A program made the translations under genes and the position numbers. Source: an uncultured Clostridium sp. (GTDB taxonomy: Bacteria; Bacillota; Clostridia; TANB77; CAG-508). Taken from it: a stretch of DNA of 37,630 nt. Positions 24,601 to 31,853 of the stretch are shown piece after piece. Numbering within the stretch: position 1 is the first letter of the stretch; each line of letters starts with the position of its first letter. The stretch covers positions 1 through 37,630 of the forward strand of contig CAMMWP010000017.1 of NCBI GenBank assembly GCA_946500615.1. The letters run 5' to 3'. Under the pieces are notes generated by a model. That model had not been told where the DNA came from. It was given only the letters and a program-made list of their open reading frames with translations, and searched no databases.

Positions 24601-26061
24601 ATTAAAATAGATGAAGTCAATAACTTAGGGGCTGTTAGAATTCGTATACGTTCATTACTGGCTAGTATGAATAAGCGTGAAAAAGAAAAGAGGGAAAATA
24701 CTTCTACTGGTGATTATGAACAACATAAAAAGATATTTACAAAAGACATGAAAAAAGACTATACTATCTTAATTCCACAGATGGCACCAATTCATTTTGA
24801 ATTATTAGAAGCTGCCGTGCAATCTAGTGGATACAAAGTAGAGTTATTAAGAGAATGCACACCCAAAACAGTTGAAACAGGTCTAAAATATGTAAATAAT
24901 GATGCTTGTTATCCATCTATTTTAGTTACAGGACAAATGATTGAAGCACTTCAATCTGGTAGATATGATTTAAATAAAACGGCTTTAATTATGTCGCAAA
25001 CTGGTGGAGGATGTAGAGCAACGAATTACATAGGATTCATTAGAAAAGCTCTAAAAGATGCAGGCTTTGAAAATATACCCGTTATTTCCTTTAATATTGT
25101 TGGTATGGAAAAAATGCCCGGCTTTAAATTGACCGTTCCCCTAATTGAACGTTTGTTAAAAACAATTTTATATGGTGACTTATTACAAAAAATGTTAACA
25201 AAAAATAGAGCCTACGAAAAAAATAAAGGGGAAACACAAAAATTGTTTGATGAATGGATGGTAAAATGTAAAAAGTTACTTCAAAAATCTTCAAATAAGG
25301 AATTTAAACAAAGCATTTATGATATTGTCAATGACTTTGAAAAAATAGAATTAGATACCTCTATCGAAAAACCTAGGGTTGGTATTGTTGGAGAAGTTCT
25401 TATCAAATATCATCCATTTGGAAATAATCATGTTGCTGATTTATTAGAAAAAGAAGGTGCAGAAGTTATTTTACCTGACTTTATGGGATTTGCTAAATTT
25501 ATGGCTACACATAAGATTACTTTTAACAACTTATTAAATATAAATAAGACCTCGTCAAAGATTATGAAAGCTGCTATTAAATTAATCGATATCTTAGAAA
25601 AAGATATGAAATTTGCCTTAGCAAATTCTAAAAAAGGCTATTTACCACCTTGTGATATTTGGCATTTGGAAAGTAAAGTAAAAGATGTCTTATCAATAGG
25701 AAATCAAACTGGCGAAGGCTGGTTCTTAACAGCTGAAATGATTGAATACATTGAACATGATATTCCCAATATTATTTGTGTGCAACCATTTGCTTGTTTG
25801 CCAAATCATGTTGTTGGTAAAGGTGTTATTAAAACCATCCGAGAAAAATATCCTGATGCAAACATTTCTCCAGTGGATTATGACCCTGGTGCTAGTGAAA
25901 CCAACCAAGCAAATAGGATTAAATTATTAATGACTGTTGCAAAGGATAATTTAAAAACAAAACAAGCTAGAAAAGAAGCGATCGAGAAGGAAAATATACC
26001 TGAAGTAGTACCACATACAGATTCAGTTCAGAAAGAGAAAGAAGAAACTTTAAAAAATTAA
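21700..26061 (+). CDS. Giant acyl-CoA dehydratase activase-related protein (two BcrAD/BadFG ATPase domains, DUF2229, HgdB-like region)
   Basis: In known systems the activase HgdC uses ATP to push one electron into 2-hydroxyacyl-CoA dehydratases. This 1453-aa protein starts at 21700, eight bases after AAGGAG; the 26 codons upstream hold the promoter. ATPase domain 1 (about 8-270) has GLDVGSTTVK and cluster cysteines C129 and C168. Domain 2 (about 322-590) has GIDAGSTTTK with C449 and C488. Both pairs are 39 apart, as I recall for HgdC C127/C166. A four-cysteine block (CNNCENHC and NRCEKG) lies near 612-640, a DUF2229 region near 680-880, and a HgdB-like region from about 1040. Such fusions are widespread in Clostridia, but the substrate is not known to me. 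No dehydratase gene is adjacent. The protein should be oxygen-sensitive and cytoplasmic. Confidence 0.9.
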   Translation: MNNKMNEILHVGLDVGSTTVKIIVMDNNKHTIYSDYRRHFSDAKKTVCEVLEELLMKYPSASFTIALTGSGAMSAAKFLGVDFIQEVVSCKRVIEKYFPRTDVVIELGGEDAKIIYFDNSIEQRMNGTCAGGTGAFLDQMASLLHTDTAGLNELAKGYQTIYPIASRCGVFAKTDIQPLINEGAAKEDIAASIFQAVVNQTISGLACGRPIRGNVAFLGGPLSYLPELRKRFIETLHLTDDEIIIPDEAHLLVAKGAALDSFNAEVITPNELEKKIENFKNSHDTTTEPLDPLFKDDAEYEAFKERHNKATVPSKSLENYEGDCFLGIDAGSTTTKLVLIDKDGNLLYSLYSSNEGNPLQSVMDMLRKLYSVLPEKAVLRYSGVTGYGEKLIQTALNVDLNEIETIAHYTAAKTFEPDVTSIVDIGGQDMKYIRIKDGSIDNIMLNEACSSGCGSFIETFAKSLNLEISEFVKEAIKSRRPVDLGSRCTVFMNSKIKQAQKEGYSVGDISSGLSYSVIKNAIQKVMKVRDVETLGKHIVVQGGTFYNDAVLRAFELIVGKHVVRPNISGLMGAYGMALLSKEQYEANLDMEYTSTILKTGELDNLKIKITHTHCNNCENHCKLTINKFSNGQIHVTGNRCEKGAGIITKSKNLPNLVQYKYERLFDYTPLEEQYATRGTIGIPRVLNMYEDYPFWFTFLTNLGFRVVISEKSTRKTYEKGMESMPSESVCYPAKLSHGHIESLLEQGIKTIFYPCMPYSRKEYEKADNHYNCPIVISYSEVLKNNVEGLKDPTVKFLNPFLPFDKKNLVKKILELDEFKQYNFTKEELNEAAEKAEQEYQKCKEDIRRKGAETVKYIEENHLKGIVLAGRPYHVDPEINHGIDTLITSLGLCVLTEDSISNQTEVKRPIRVVDQWVFHARLYAAADFVGKHDCLELVQLNSFGCGVDAVTTDQVEEILSSYDKMYTLIKIDEVNNLGAVRIRIRSLLASMNKREKEKRENTSTGDYEQHKKIFTKDMKKDYTILIPQMAPIHFELLEAAVQSSGYKVELLRECTPKTVETGLKYVNNDACYPSILVTGQMIEALQSGRYDLNKTALIMSQTGGGCRATNYIGFIRKALKDAGFENIPVISFNIVGMEKMPGFKLTVPLIERLLKTILYGDLLQKMLTKNRAYEKNKGETQKLFDEWMVKCKKLLQKSSNKEFKQSIYDIVNDFEKIELDTSIEKPRVGIVGEVLIKYHPFGNNHVADLLEKEGAEVILPDFMGFAKFMATHKITFNNLLNINKTSSKIMKAAIKLIDILEKDMKFALANSKKGYLPPCDIWHLESKVKDVLSIGNQTGEGWFLTAEMIEYIEHDIPNIICVQPFACLPNHVVGKGVIKTIREKYPDANISPVDYDPGASETNQANRIKLLMTVAKDNLKTKQARKEAIEKENIPEVVPHTDSVQKEKEETLKN

Positions 26062-26071
26062 TCAGTTAAAT

Positions 26072-26100
26072 TTGACATATTTTCTAAATTGTTGTATACT
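26072..26100 (+). promoter_or_regulatory. Promoter of the convergent antitoxin RNA
   Basis: TTGACA and TATACT are separated by exactly 17 bases, just after the activase stop. The predicted RNA starts at about 26107 and meets a strong terminator 70 bases later, so it is short. Confidence 0.75.
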
Positions 26101-26134
26101 ATGTATAGAAAGAAATTTTAGCTAAATCTTTCAT
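26099..26134 (-). pseudogene. Diverged partial copy of the toxin start (direct repeat)
   Basis: On the minus strand an ATG opens MKDLAKI, as in the toxin, then departs and stops after 11 residues. It lacks a ribosome site and lies beyond the toxin terminator. It is best seen as the second direct repeat that gives the antisense RNA its pairing to the toxin start, not as a gene. Confidence 0.55.
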
Positions 26135-26182
26135 GAAAAGTCATTAAAAAATAGAGGAAGTTGCCACTTCCTCTATTTTTTC
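26107..26182 (+). ncRNA. Predicted antisense antitoxin RNA (par RNA II-like), ~76 nt
   Basis: The span runs from the predicted start to the end of the T-run after a perfect 11-bp terminator stem. The RNA is complementary to the toxin mRNA in two places: perfectly over the shared terminator (26150-26177), and imperfectly over the toxin start. For the second, bases 26120-26146 are the complement of a diverged copy of the toxin start region, about 25 of 29 positions matching 26232-26260. This is the layout of RNA II of the pAD1 par system. Expression is inferred only from the promoter and terminator. Confidence 0.55.
26144..26182. terminator. Bidirectional terminator shared by toxin and antitoxin RNAs
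   Basis: AATAGAGGAAG / CTTCCTCTATT is an 11-bp perfect stem with a six-base loop. It is followed by T-runs on both strands. The toxin stop codon lies inside the stem. Confidence 0.85.
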
Positions 26183-26250
26183 TCCTTATTTATGTATTGT
26201 AAAATTTCTAAAAGTATTAGGAGCTTTAGTATTTTTGCTAAATCCTTCAT
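26173..26250 (-). CDS. Predicted Fst-like type I toxin peptide, 25 aa
   Basis: The frame begins MKDLAKILKL, continues as a hydrophobic helix, and ends in NKEKK. That is a short charged head, one membrane-length segment and a charged tail, as in Fst/Ldr toxins; pAD1 Fst also starts MKDL. Fst peptides insert in the membrane and disturb cell division and the envelope. AAAGGAGGTGA, complementary to the whole anti-Shine-Dalgarno, sits seven bases before the ATG, and it can pair with ACCACCTT just upstream. It has its own promoter, and its stop falls in the shared terminator. It lies 118 bases downstream of the patatin gene on the same strand. The peptide lacks the proline seen in many Fst toxins, so membership is inferred from architecture and general character. 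Confidence 0.62.
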   Translation of the reverse strand: MKDLAKILKLLILLEILQYINKEKK

Positions 26251-26258
26251 CGAAAAAT

Positions 26259-26278
26259 CACCTCCTTTATGAAGGTGG
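26259..26278 (-). promoter_or_regulatory. 5' hairpin sequestering the toxin Shine-Dalgarno
   Basis: At the predicted 5' end of the toxin mRNA, CACCT can pair with AGGTG, or CCTT with AAGG with a CATA loop. Either fold covers part of AAAGGAGGTGA. In pAD1 par a 5' stem-loop similarly limits toxin translation. Confidence 0.55.
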
Positions 26279-26282
26279 TTCA

Positions 26283-26311
26283 ATTTTATAATAAATATTT
26301 ACTCTATGCAA
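26283..26311 (-). promoter_or_regulatory. Promoter of the toxin mRNA
   Basis: On the minus strand TTGCAT and TAAAAT are separated by 17 bases. The predicted start near 26276 gives a leader of about 26 bases that is almost entirely the hairpin, and an mRNA of about 130 nt. Confidence 0.6.
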
Positions 26312-26368
26312 TATGTTTATATATATTTACACATAAAATTTATCTTCTTTTCATTATATTACTTTGTT

Positions 26369-27226
26369 TTATGTAATTTCTTTCATGTTATTTATTTGTT
26401 TCTTAGCAATCTCATATCCAATCTCATATAACTCCTCTATCTTATCCATATCTAATAATCCTATTTTTTCTGTGGGTATTTCTAATAAATAATCTGTTCC
26501 TTCCCATTCATAATTTGCCAATTCATTAGACAGAAGACCAATAGACCTTGCTGCCACATCAATAATATTCATGCAACACGCTTTATCAAATTTTTCTTTA
26601 AATACAACACTAATGACTTTATCTGTACCAATTTCTTTTAACTCTCTCCATGGTGTATTCTCTCGAACTCCCCCATCTATTAAACTTGTATGATTAAATT
26701 CACAAGGTGAAAATACTACTGGATAACTGCAACTTGCTCTTACTGCTTTTCCTATATTTATATGATTTATAAAAATTGTATTAGATAAGTATCTCTTATC
26801 ATTCTTATAAGAGCTAAAACACGTAACTTTTCCATTGTATAAATTGACAGTAGGAATTATTAAAGGAATTTGAATTTCAGAAATATCTTCTATATGTTTT
26901 TCTTGACTCATATTGTTTATCAATTTTTCAATTTCTTTTCCACTATTTAGTCCATCAATGATGATTTTTCTTTTAAAAATTAGTCCATATATAAGTTTTA
27001 ATATATTCCAAAAATTTACATATTTTATTCTTTTACAATATTTTTTAAATATTGTATATATTTCATCAGAATGAAATCCCATGGCATATAAACTCGCTAC
27101 AATGCTTCCTGAAGATGTCCCGGCTATACTATCTATTTTTATATTTTCCTCTTCTAGTGCTTTCAATACGCCTATATGGGCTGCTCCTTTTACGCCTCCA
27201 CCAGATAAACTTAATCCTAACTTCAT
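26369..27226 (-). CDS. Patatin-like phospholipase/esterase (RssA-type)
   Basis: Patatin-like proteins are acyl hydrolases with a Ser-Asp dyad. The 285-aa product has the oxyanion loop SLSGGGVKGAAHIGVL and the nucleophile elbow GTSSG with S38. The catalytic Asp is D184 in LIDGGVREN. Length and the lack of extra domains fit the bacterial RssA/YlbK group. AGGTGATCAA precedes the start. There is no signal peptide, so it likely acts in the cytoplasm or on the inner face of the membrane. It is divergent from the J-protein gene. The lipid substrate is unknown. Confidence 0.9.
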   Translation of the reverse strand: MKLGLSLSGGGVKGAAHIGVLKALEEENIKIDSIAGTSSGSIVASLYAMGFHSDEIYTIFKKYCKRIKYVNFWNILKLIYGLIFKRKIIIDGLNSGKEIEKLINNMSQEKHIEDISEIQIPLIIPTVNLYNGKVTCFSSYKNDKRYLSNTIFINHINIGKAVRASCSYPVVFSPCEFNHTSLIDGGVRENTPWRELKEIGTDKVISVVFKEKFDKACCMNIIDVAARSIGLLSNELANYEWEGTDYLLEIPTEKIGLLDMDKIEELYEIGYEIAKKQINNMKEIT

Positions 27227-27349
27227 TTGATCACCTAGAATAATATATGCAATCTCTACTAAAAATGATTTTATTTTAATAGTGAAGATAATTCTTTTTT
27301 AATGTTATTAAAACTTTTTTGCCTTTTTCTTACATCTTAATTTTTCTTG

Positions 27350-27378
27350 TTGCTTCCTTCTTTTTTTTGTGCTATGAT
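27350..27378 (+). promoter_or_regulatory. Promoter of the J-protein gene
   Basis: TTGCTT and TATGAT are separated by 17 bases, with a TGC extension before the -10 box. It lies inside the longer open frame and supports the start at 27400. Confidence 0.65.
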
Positions 27379-27399
27379 GTATTAGAAAGGATTATTAAA

Positions 27400-28080
27400 A
27401 TGGATAAAAATTATTATGAAATATTAGAAGTTGATAGAAATGCATCACCTGAAATTATAGAAAAAGCATATAAGACTTTAGCAAAAAAATATCATCCTGA
27501 TTTACACGATGCTACTCATAAAAAAGAAGCAGAAGAAACATTTAAAATGATTAATGAAGCTTATGAAATTTTGTCAAATCCTGATCAAAGGTCTTTATAT
27601 GATCAAAGATTAGAAGATACTATTATATCTCAAGATAAATATGATGAAATGTATGAACAAAATCAAGTTTTGAAAAATAAGTTAAATGATTTGCAACAAC
27701 ATATGTATAATGAACATAGTTCTTACCAAAATGAAAAACAATTTGGAGGAACTCATCAAAATAGTGCACATAATTTTAATGAATTTTCTCAAGATGAACA
27801 ATACCAAAGGAAATTGGAATATGAACAACATATAAAACAAGCAAGAAATCAAGCTTATCATGATGCTTATATACAAGATTTAAAAAATAGAGGATATAAG
27901 ATACGATATAAAAAATCTTTCTCAGATTATGTAAAATCACTTATTGCACTTGCAATTGTCATTTTTATTTTATTTATTGTATTTCAGCTTCCTTTTGTAA
28001 AAAATTATTTTATTGAATTATACAATACAAATTCTGTTTTTAGAGTAATCGGAAATATATTTATAAATATCTTTATTTAA
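27400..28080 (+). CDS. Membrane-anchored J-domain protein
   Basis: J-domains stimulate the ATPase of DnaK. I place the start at 27400 (226 aa, [11 protein letters not shown]), after AGAAAGG and the promoter. The J-domain spans residues 1-66 with HPD at 32-34. There is no G/F region, zinc finger or substrate domain, so it is a type III J-protein. A glutamine- and charge-rich middle follows, with [18 protein letters not shown] single membrane helix lies at about 181-203 with a short tail. It would recruit DnaK to the membrane; its client is unknown. It ends at a strong terminator facing the ABC permease gene. Confidence 0.88.
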   Translation: MDKNYYEILEVDRNASPEIIEKAYKTLAKKYHPDLHDATHKKEAEETFKMINEAYEILSNPDQRSLYDQRLEDTIISQDKYDEMYEQNQVLKNKLNDLQQHMYNEHSSYQNEKQFGGTHQNSAHNFNEFSQDEQYQRKLEYEQHIKQARNQAYHDAYIQDLKNRGYKIRYKKSFSDYVKSLIALAIVIFILFIVFQLPFVKNYFIELYNTNSVFRVIGNIFINIFI

Positions 28081-28086
28081 AAAAAA

Positions 28087-28123
28087 GGAATATCAATTTT
28101 TGTCTATTGATATTTCTTTTTTA
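28087..28123. terminator. Terminator after the J-protein gene
   Basis: AATATCAA / TTGATATT with a ten-base loop is followed by TCTTTTTT. It fills the 43 bases between two converging genes and may serve both. Confidence 0.7.
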
Positions 28124-29782
28124 TTATATTATTTTTTTAAATAATTTATTTTTCTTAATTTGTTTTTTTACATATCTGTCCAGTATGAATAGCAATATTG
28201 TAAAAAATATAAAAATTATCAGCATGACTATATTAATGTTCACATTTTTAAAAATATTATATGTATACATTAAAAGTAATATTATTGTAATTGTCCATAT
28301 ATATTGAAATATCTTATTTCCATTTTGTTTAAATATTTCTATTTCTGAATTCCAATTTAAAATTGGTCGTTTCGTATCTACAATTAACATTATATAACTA
28401 TTTAGAACTCCTAAAGTTATGCATATTGGTAATATACACAAAATTTCTCTCCAAGTAACTGATATGAACATAATTTTAATCGCAATTAATAAGATGATAG
28501 AAATTAGACCATTTACAATGCATTGCGGTACATTTTTTAAGATAAACTGCTTGTATATATCAACAGGTATATATTTCATAAATATTGCATTTTTTCCTTG
28601 CCTTGAAATTGCTGTCATGGAAATATTACTAAATGAAAATAAAATTTGTGTAATTCCAGCAATAATTGCTACGCCTTCCAAAGTTAATTTTAAATCTGCC
28701 ATTAAAATATATAATTCTTGATTTTTTTCCATTACATAAAATCGGAAAGATAGCACCAAAATAATTAACATCATTATTGTTATACAGGCTGGATAAATTG
28801 TTTGCATAAAAAATGTTGTATTTCCAAATAAGTTTTTAAATTCATTTTTTATATATGTTTTCGATGTACTTTGTAATTTGCATGCATTTTCAATTTCTAT
28901 TTTTGTTTTTTTCTTTGATTTATAATATTCCATTGTTTTTAGTATATTTTTTATATAAACTTTATTACCTAAAAATATTAATATTGCATACATAATTATA
29001 TAAATTCCTAATACTTCTAGTAAATTTATTAGTATATCCTGTTGTTCTAGTATTTGTATTAATGGATTTACAATAATCAAACTATGATTTATATTTTCAA
29101 ACACAGTTTTAAAGTTAACTCCTACCTCTTCATAATTTATATTATTAGATAATACACCTTTTATAAAAAATATTTCAAATAGAACAATAATTCCTATAAA
29201 GACTATAGTAGTTATCAACTGAAAACCATTTCTATTCTTTACTTTTTTCATAAAATTCATAATAATTAGAAAAATGATACTAGTCAATGCTACTGGTAAA
29301 ATAGGTAATAACAATAATACAGGTACAATTAGAATATAATATAAATAACTAGCCATTGTAGATGTTCCATACAAGATTAATGGTACCAATAAAAATATCG
29401 TTTCTGTCAAATATAATATATTTGACATTGTTTGCATTCTTGATAATAATAATTCTTTTGACTTTATTGGAAATATTAAAAAATATTCTAAATCTTTAGA
29501 AAAATATAAAATATTCATACAAGCAATAATCGTCTGCATAAACATAATAATCATAACCAACCCAAAAATTATATCCAAAAATATATGTGTCTGTCCATAA
29601 TCTTCTAAAAAATTCAATATTTCATTACTTAAATATGTAATTGCTATAATAACAACTAGGAACAACCATACATATATAGATTTTTTATTAATTCTTTTTT
29701 TCTCTTTATCTATTATATTAAATGTTTCCAAAAAATTTCTAGTGGATATTTTCGTCAACAATATTATATTTTTAATCATCAC
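28124..29782 (-). CDS. ABC-2-type exporter membrane protein
   Basis: The 552-aa product has about a dozen hydrophobic segments and the look of an ABC-2 permease of the YthQ/SkfF kind. DLEYFLIFPIKSKELLLSRM is a typical coupling region. Its GTG start overlaps the ATPase stop by 11 bases, with GGAG seven bases before it, so the two are coupled. Together they form an exporter whose cargo cannot be told; peptides, lipids or self-protection are all possible. It is the last gene of the five-gene run. Confidence 0.85.
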   Translation of the reverse strand: MMIKNIILLTKISTRNFLETFNIIDKEKKRINKKSIYVWLFLVVIIAITYLSNEILNFLEDYGQTHIFLDIIFGLVMIIMFMQTIIACMNILYFSKDLEYFLIFPIKSKELLLSRMQTMSNILYLTETIFLLVPLILYGTSTMASYLYYILIVPVLLLLPILPVALTSIIFLIIMNFMKKVKNRNGFQLITTIVFIGIIVLFEIFFIKGVLSNNINYEEVGVNFKTVFENINHSLIIVNPLIQILEQQDILINLLEVLGIYIIMYAILIFLGNKVYIKNILKTMEYYKSKKKTKIEIENACKLQSTSKTYIKNEFKNLFGNTTFFMQTIYPACITIMMLIILVLSFRFYVMEKNQELYILMADLKLTLEGVAIIAGITQILFSFSNISMTAISRQGKNAIFMKYIPVDIYKQFILKNVPQCIVNGLISIILLIAIKIMFISVTWREILCILPICITLGVLNSYIMLIVDTKRPILNWNSEIEIFKQNGNKIFQYIWTITIILLLMYTYNIFKNVNINIVMLIIFIFFTILLFILDRYVKKQIKKNKLFKKII

Positions 29783-30497
29783 TTATTATCTCCATAAACA
29801 ATTCTTCCAATGAGTTATTTTCTTTCATTTTTTCTCTTAACTCATCTAGTTTTCCTACAAATACAATTTTTCCTTTATTAATAATGGCTACTCTATCACA
29901 TAAATTTTCTGCTACTTCTAATATATGTGTAGAAAAAAACACGACATTTCCTCGTTTTGCATGTTCTTTCATTAAGATCTTTAGATCGTAAATTGCTTTC
30001 GGATCTAATCCTGTAATTGGTTCATCTAATATCCAGTTTTTAGGGTTATGCAATAAAACGCCAATGATAATAATCTTTTGTCTCATTCCATGTGAATAAC
30101 TTTCTATTTTCTCATTTAAAGCCTCTTCTATCTCAAATTTTTTAGATAGTTCCCTTATACATTTTATTCTTTGTTCTTCCTCTACCCTGTATATATCTCC
30201 TATAAAATTCAAATATTCAATTCCCTTTAAATTTAAAAACATGTCTGGATTGTCTGGGGTAAGTCCAATATTTTTTTTAGCTTCATATGGTTCATTCTTT
30301 ATGCTTTTTCCATCAATAAGAATATCTCCCTCATCTATTTCTAAAATGCCTGTCATCATTTTTATTATGGTTGTTTTCCCTGCACCATTTGGTCCTAAAA
30401 ATCCTAATATTTCTCCATCCTTAACCTCTAAACTTAAATTATTAATGATTTTTGCTCCTTTTATATAAGATTTAGATATATTTTTTATTTCTATCAT
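29772..30497 (-). CDS. ABC exporter ATPase
   Basis: The 241-aa protein has Walker A GPNGAGKTT (35-43) and the signature YSHGMRQK (about 133-141). Walker B and D-loop are ILDEPITGLDP (156-166), and the switch histidine is H191. This is the CcmA/NatA-like subclass of exporter ATPases. AGGAGG sits five bases before the start and overlaps the end of the upstream TcpC-like gene, only eight bases away. This ties the transporter to the secretion-like operon. Confidence 0.95.
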   Translation of the reverse strand: MIEIKNISKSYIKGAKIINNLSLEVKDGEILGFLGPNGAGKTTIIKMMTGILEIDEGDILIDGKSIKNEPYEAKKNIGLTPDNPDMFLNLKGIEYLNFIGDIYRVEEEQRIKCIRELSKKFEIEEALNEKIESYSHGMRQKIIIIGVLLHNPKNWILDEPITGLDPKAIYDLKILMKEHAKRGNVVFFSTHILEVAENLCDRVAIINKGKIVFVGKLDELREKMKENNSLEELFMEIISDD

Positions 30498-30505
30498 ATT
30501 TCCTC

Positions 30506-31843
30506 CTATGAATTAATGCTAAATGAAATAACAAAATCTGTTTCTTCTAACAATTGCATAATAACAGTTATCTGTATTGTTGAAGCATCTTTATTTTCTA
30601 TATCCTTTAATTCTATATTCTGTATATATGTGTTTCCTTCTTTATTTAACTCTTTATATTCTACTTCATAATGTGATGAACAATATTCTCTCATATATTT
30701 TTCAAAATTTTGCTCCTGTTCAAATGTATTTTCTCTAAAGGTTTCATCTAATACATTATAAGCATTTACATAATCTCTGTTATTCAACATTTCTATCCAC
30801 TTATCTACATTTAGCATTACCTTTTCTTGTGAATCTGATTTTTGATACTCCTCTATAAATTTTTCAGCTGGTATTGTATATGTATCCATTCTAACTTTAA
30901 ACATCATTGTTGCGTCTTCATAAAATTCATATGTGTGGTTAAATTGGTCTTTTAAAACATATTTTGTCCCTATACCATTTCTATCCAATAAATATTTAGT
31001 TGCACGCATTTTTGCAATTTCTTCTTTATTTTTCTGTACATAATTATAAAAATTTTCTTCATTTTCAAATCTTTTTATCTTATATTCTTCGTCCAAATAG
31101 TTATTATATATAATATCAGGATATTTTAATGTCATACTTGTGAAAAAATCCATATATATTTTTACTAATCTTTCTATAGAAATCATTTCTAAATAATATT
31201 TATTATACAAGTTTTGTTCTATTTTATTATCTGTTTCTTCTACTGAAATCATATCTATATTACCTTCAACTTCATCTACAGGCTCAATTGAAAATGTTTG
31301 ATTTTGATTATCTATTCTAATTATATAATATTTTTCTTCCAATTGAAAATTATTTATATTTTCAATATATACATTGGCAATATATGTCACAATATTTTCT
31401 TCATATCTTACTTTTATTTGGATTGGAATCAAGTTATATTCATAGGTAATTAATGGAATTTCTTCATTATATTGCGTATCTATATGATTTTTCTTTACAT
31501 ATGTTTCATCTAACAATGCTAAAATTGCTTCTTTTTGTTCTTCCTTACTTGTTAAACTTAATGTATTCTGCTCTATATTCATACCTTCATAATAAGACAA
31601 ACATTGTAAATATTTAGCCAATGCGTTTATTACTGTATAAAACATATTAGAATCATTTACAATTTGAAAACCATTCTCATTAGATTCATATGTCAATCCT
31701 ATGTCAAATTGTTCATCTTCTTCTGTTTGATCATTTTTATTATCTTTTTGTTGTTTTATTATCATCACAATTATAGCAACAATTGCTATAACTGTGATTA
31801 ATAATATAATACATATATTCCTTACTTTTTTATTTATTTCCAT
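30506..31843 (-). CDS. Membrane-anchored protein with NTF2-like repeats (TcpC/Orf13-like)
   Basis: I place the start at 31843 (445 aa, MEINKKVRNICI), after TTAGGAG; the longer frame overlaps the wall hydrolase gene. One membrane helix at about 8-28 is followed by an acidic linker. Three regions outside the membrane then look alike: helix pairs with ALLDETY, NYLDEEYK and VLDETFRE, each followed by strands. TcpC of pCW3 and Orf13 of Tn916 are bitopic proteins with two NTF2-like domains, so a structural role in a conjugation pore is likely. It directly follows the wall hydrolase, as orf13 follows orf14. Confidence 0.6.
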   Translation of the reverse strand: MEINKKVRNICIILLITVIAIVAIIVMIIKQQKDNKNDQTEEDEQFDIGLTYESNENGFQIVNDSNMFYTVINALAKYLQCLSYYEGMNIEQNTLSLTSKEEQKEAILALLDETYVKKNHIDTQYNEEIPLITYEYNLIPIQIKVRYEENIVTYIANVYIENINNFQLEEKYYIIRIDNQNQTFSIEPVDEVEGNIDMISVEETDNKIEQNLYNKYYLEMISIERLVKIYMDFFTSMTLKYPDIIYNNYLDEEYKIKRFENEENFYNYVQKNKEEIAKMRATKYLLDRNGIGTKYVLKDQFNHTYEFYEDATMMFKVRMDTYTIPAEKFIEEYQKSDSQEKVMLNVDKWIEMLNNRDYVNAYNVLDETFRENTFEQEQNFEKYMREYCSSHYEVEYKELNKEGNTYIQNIELKDIENKDASTIQITVIMQLLEETDFVISFSINS

Positions 31844-31853
31844 ACTTTTTCTC

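Noticed and set aside
26099..26134. A second toxin peptide gene of 11 codons.
   Set aside because: No ribosome site, lies past the toxin terminator, and is explained better as the repeat giving antisense pairing.
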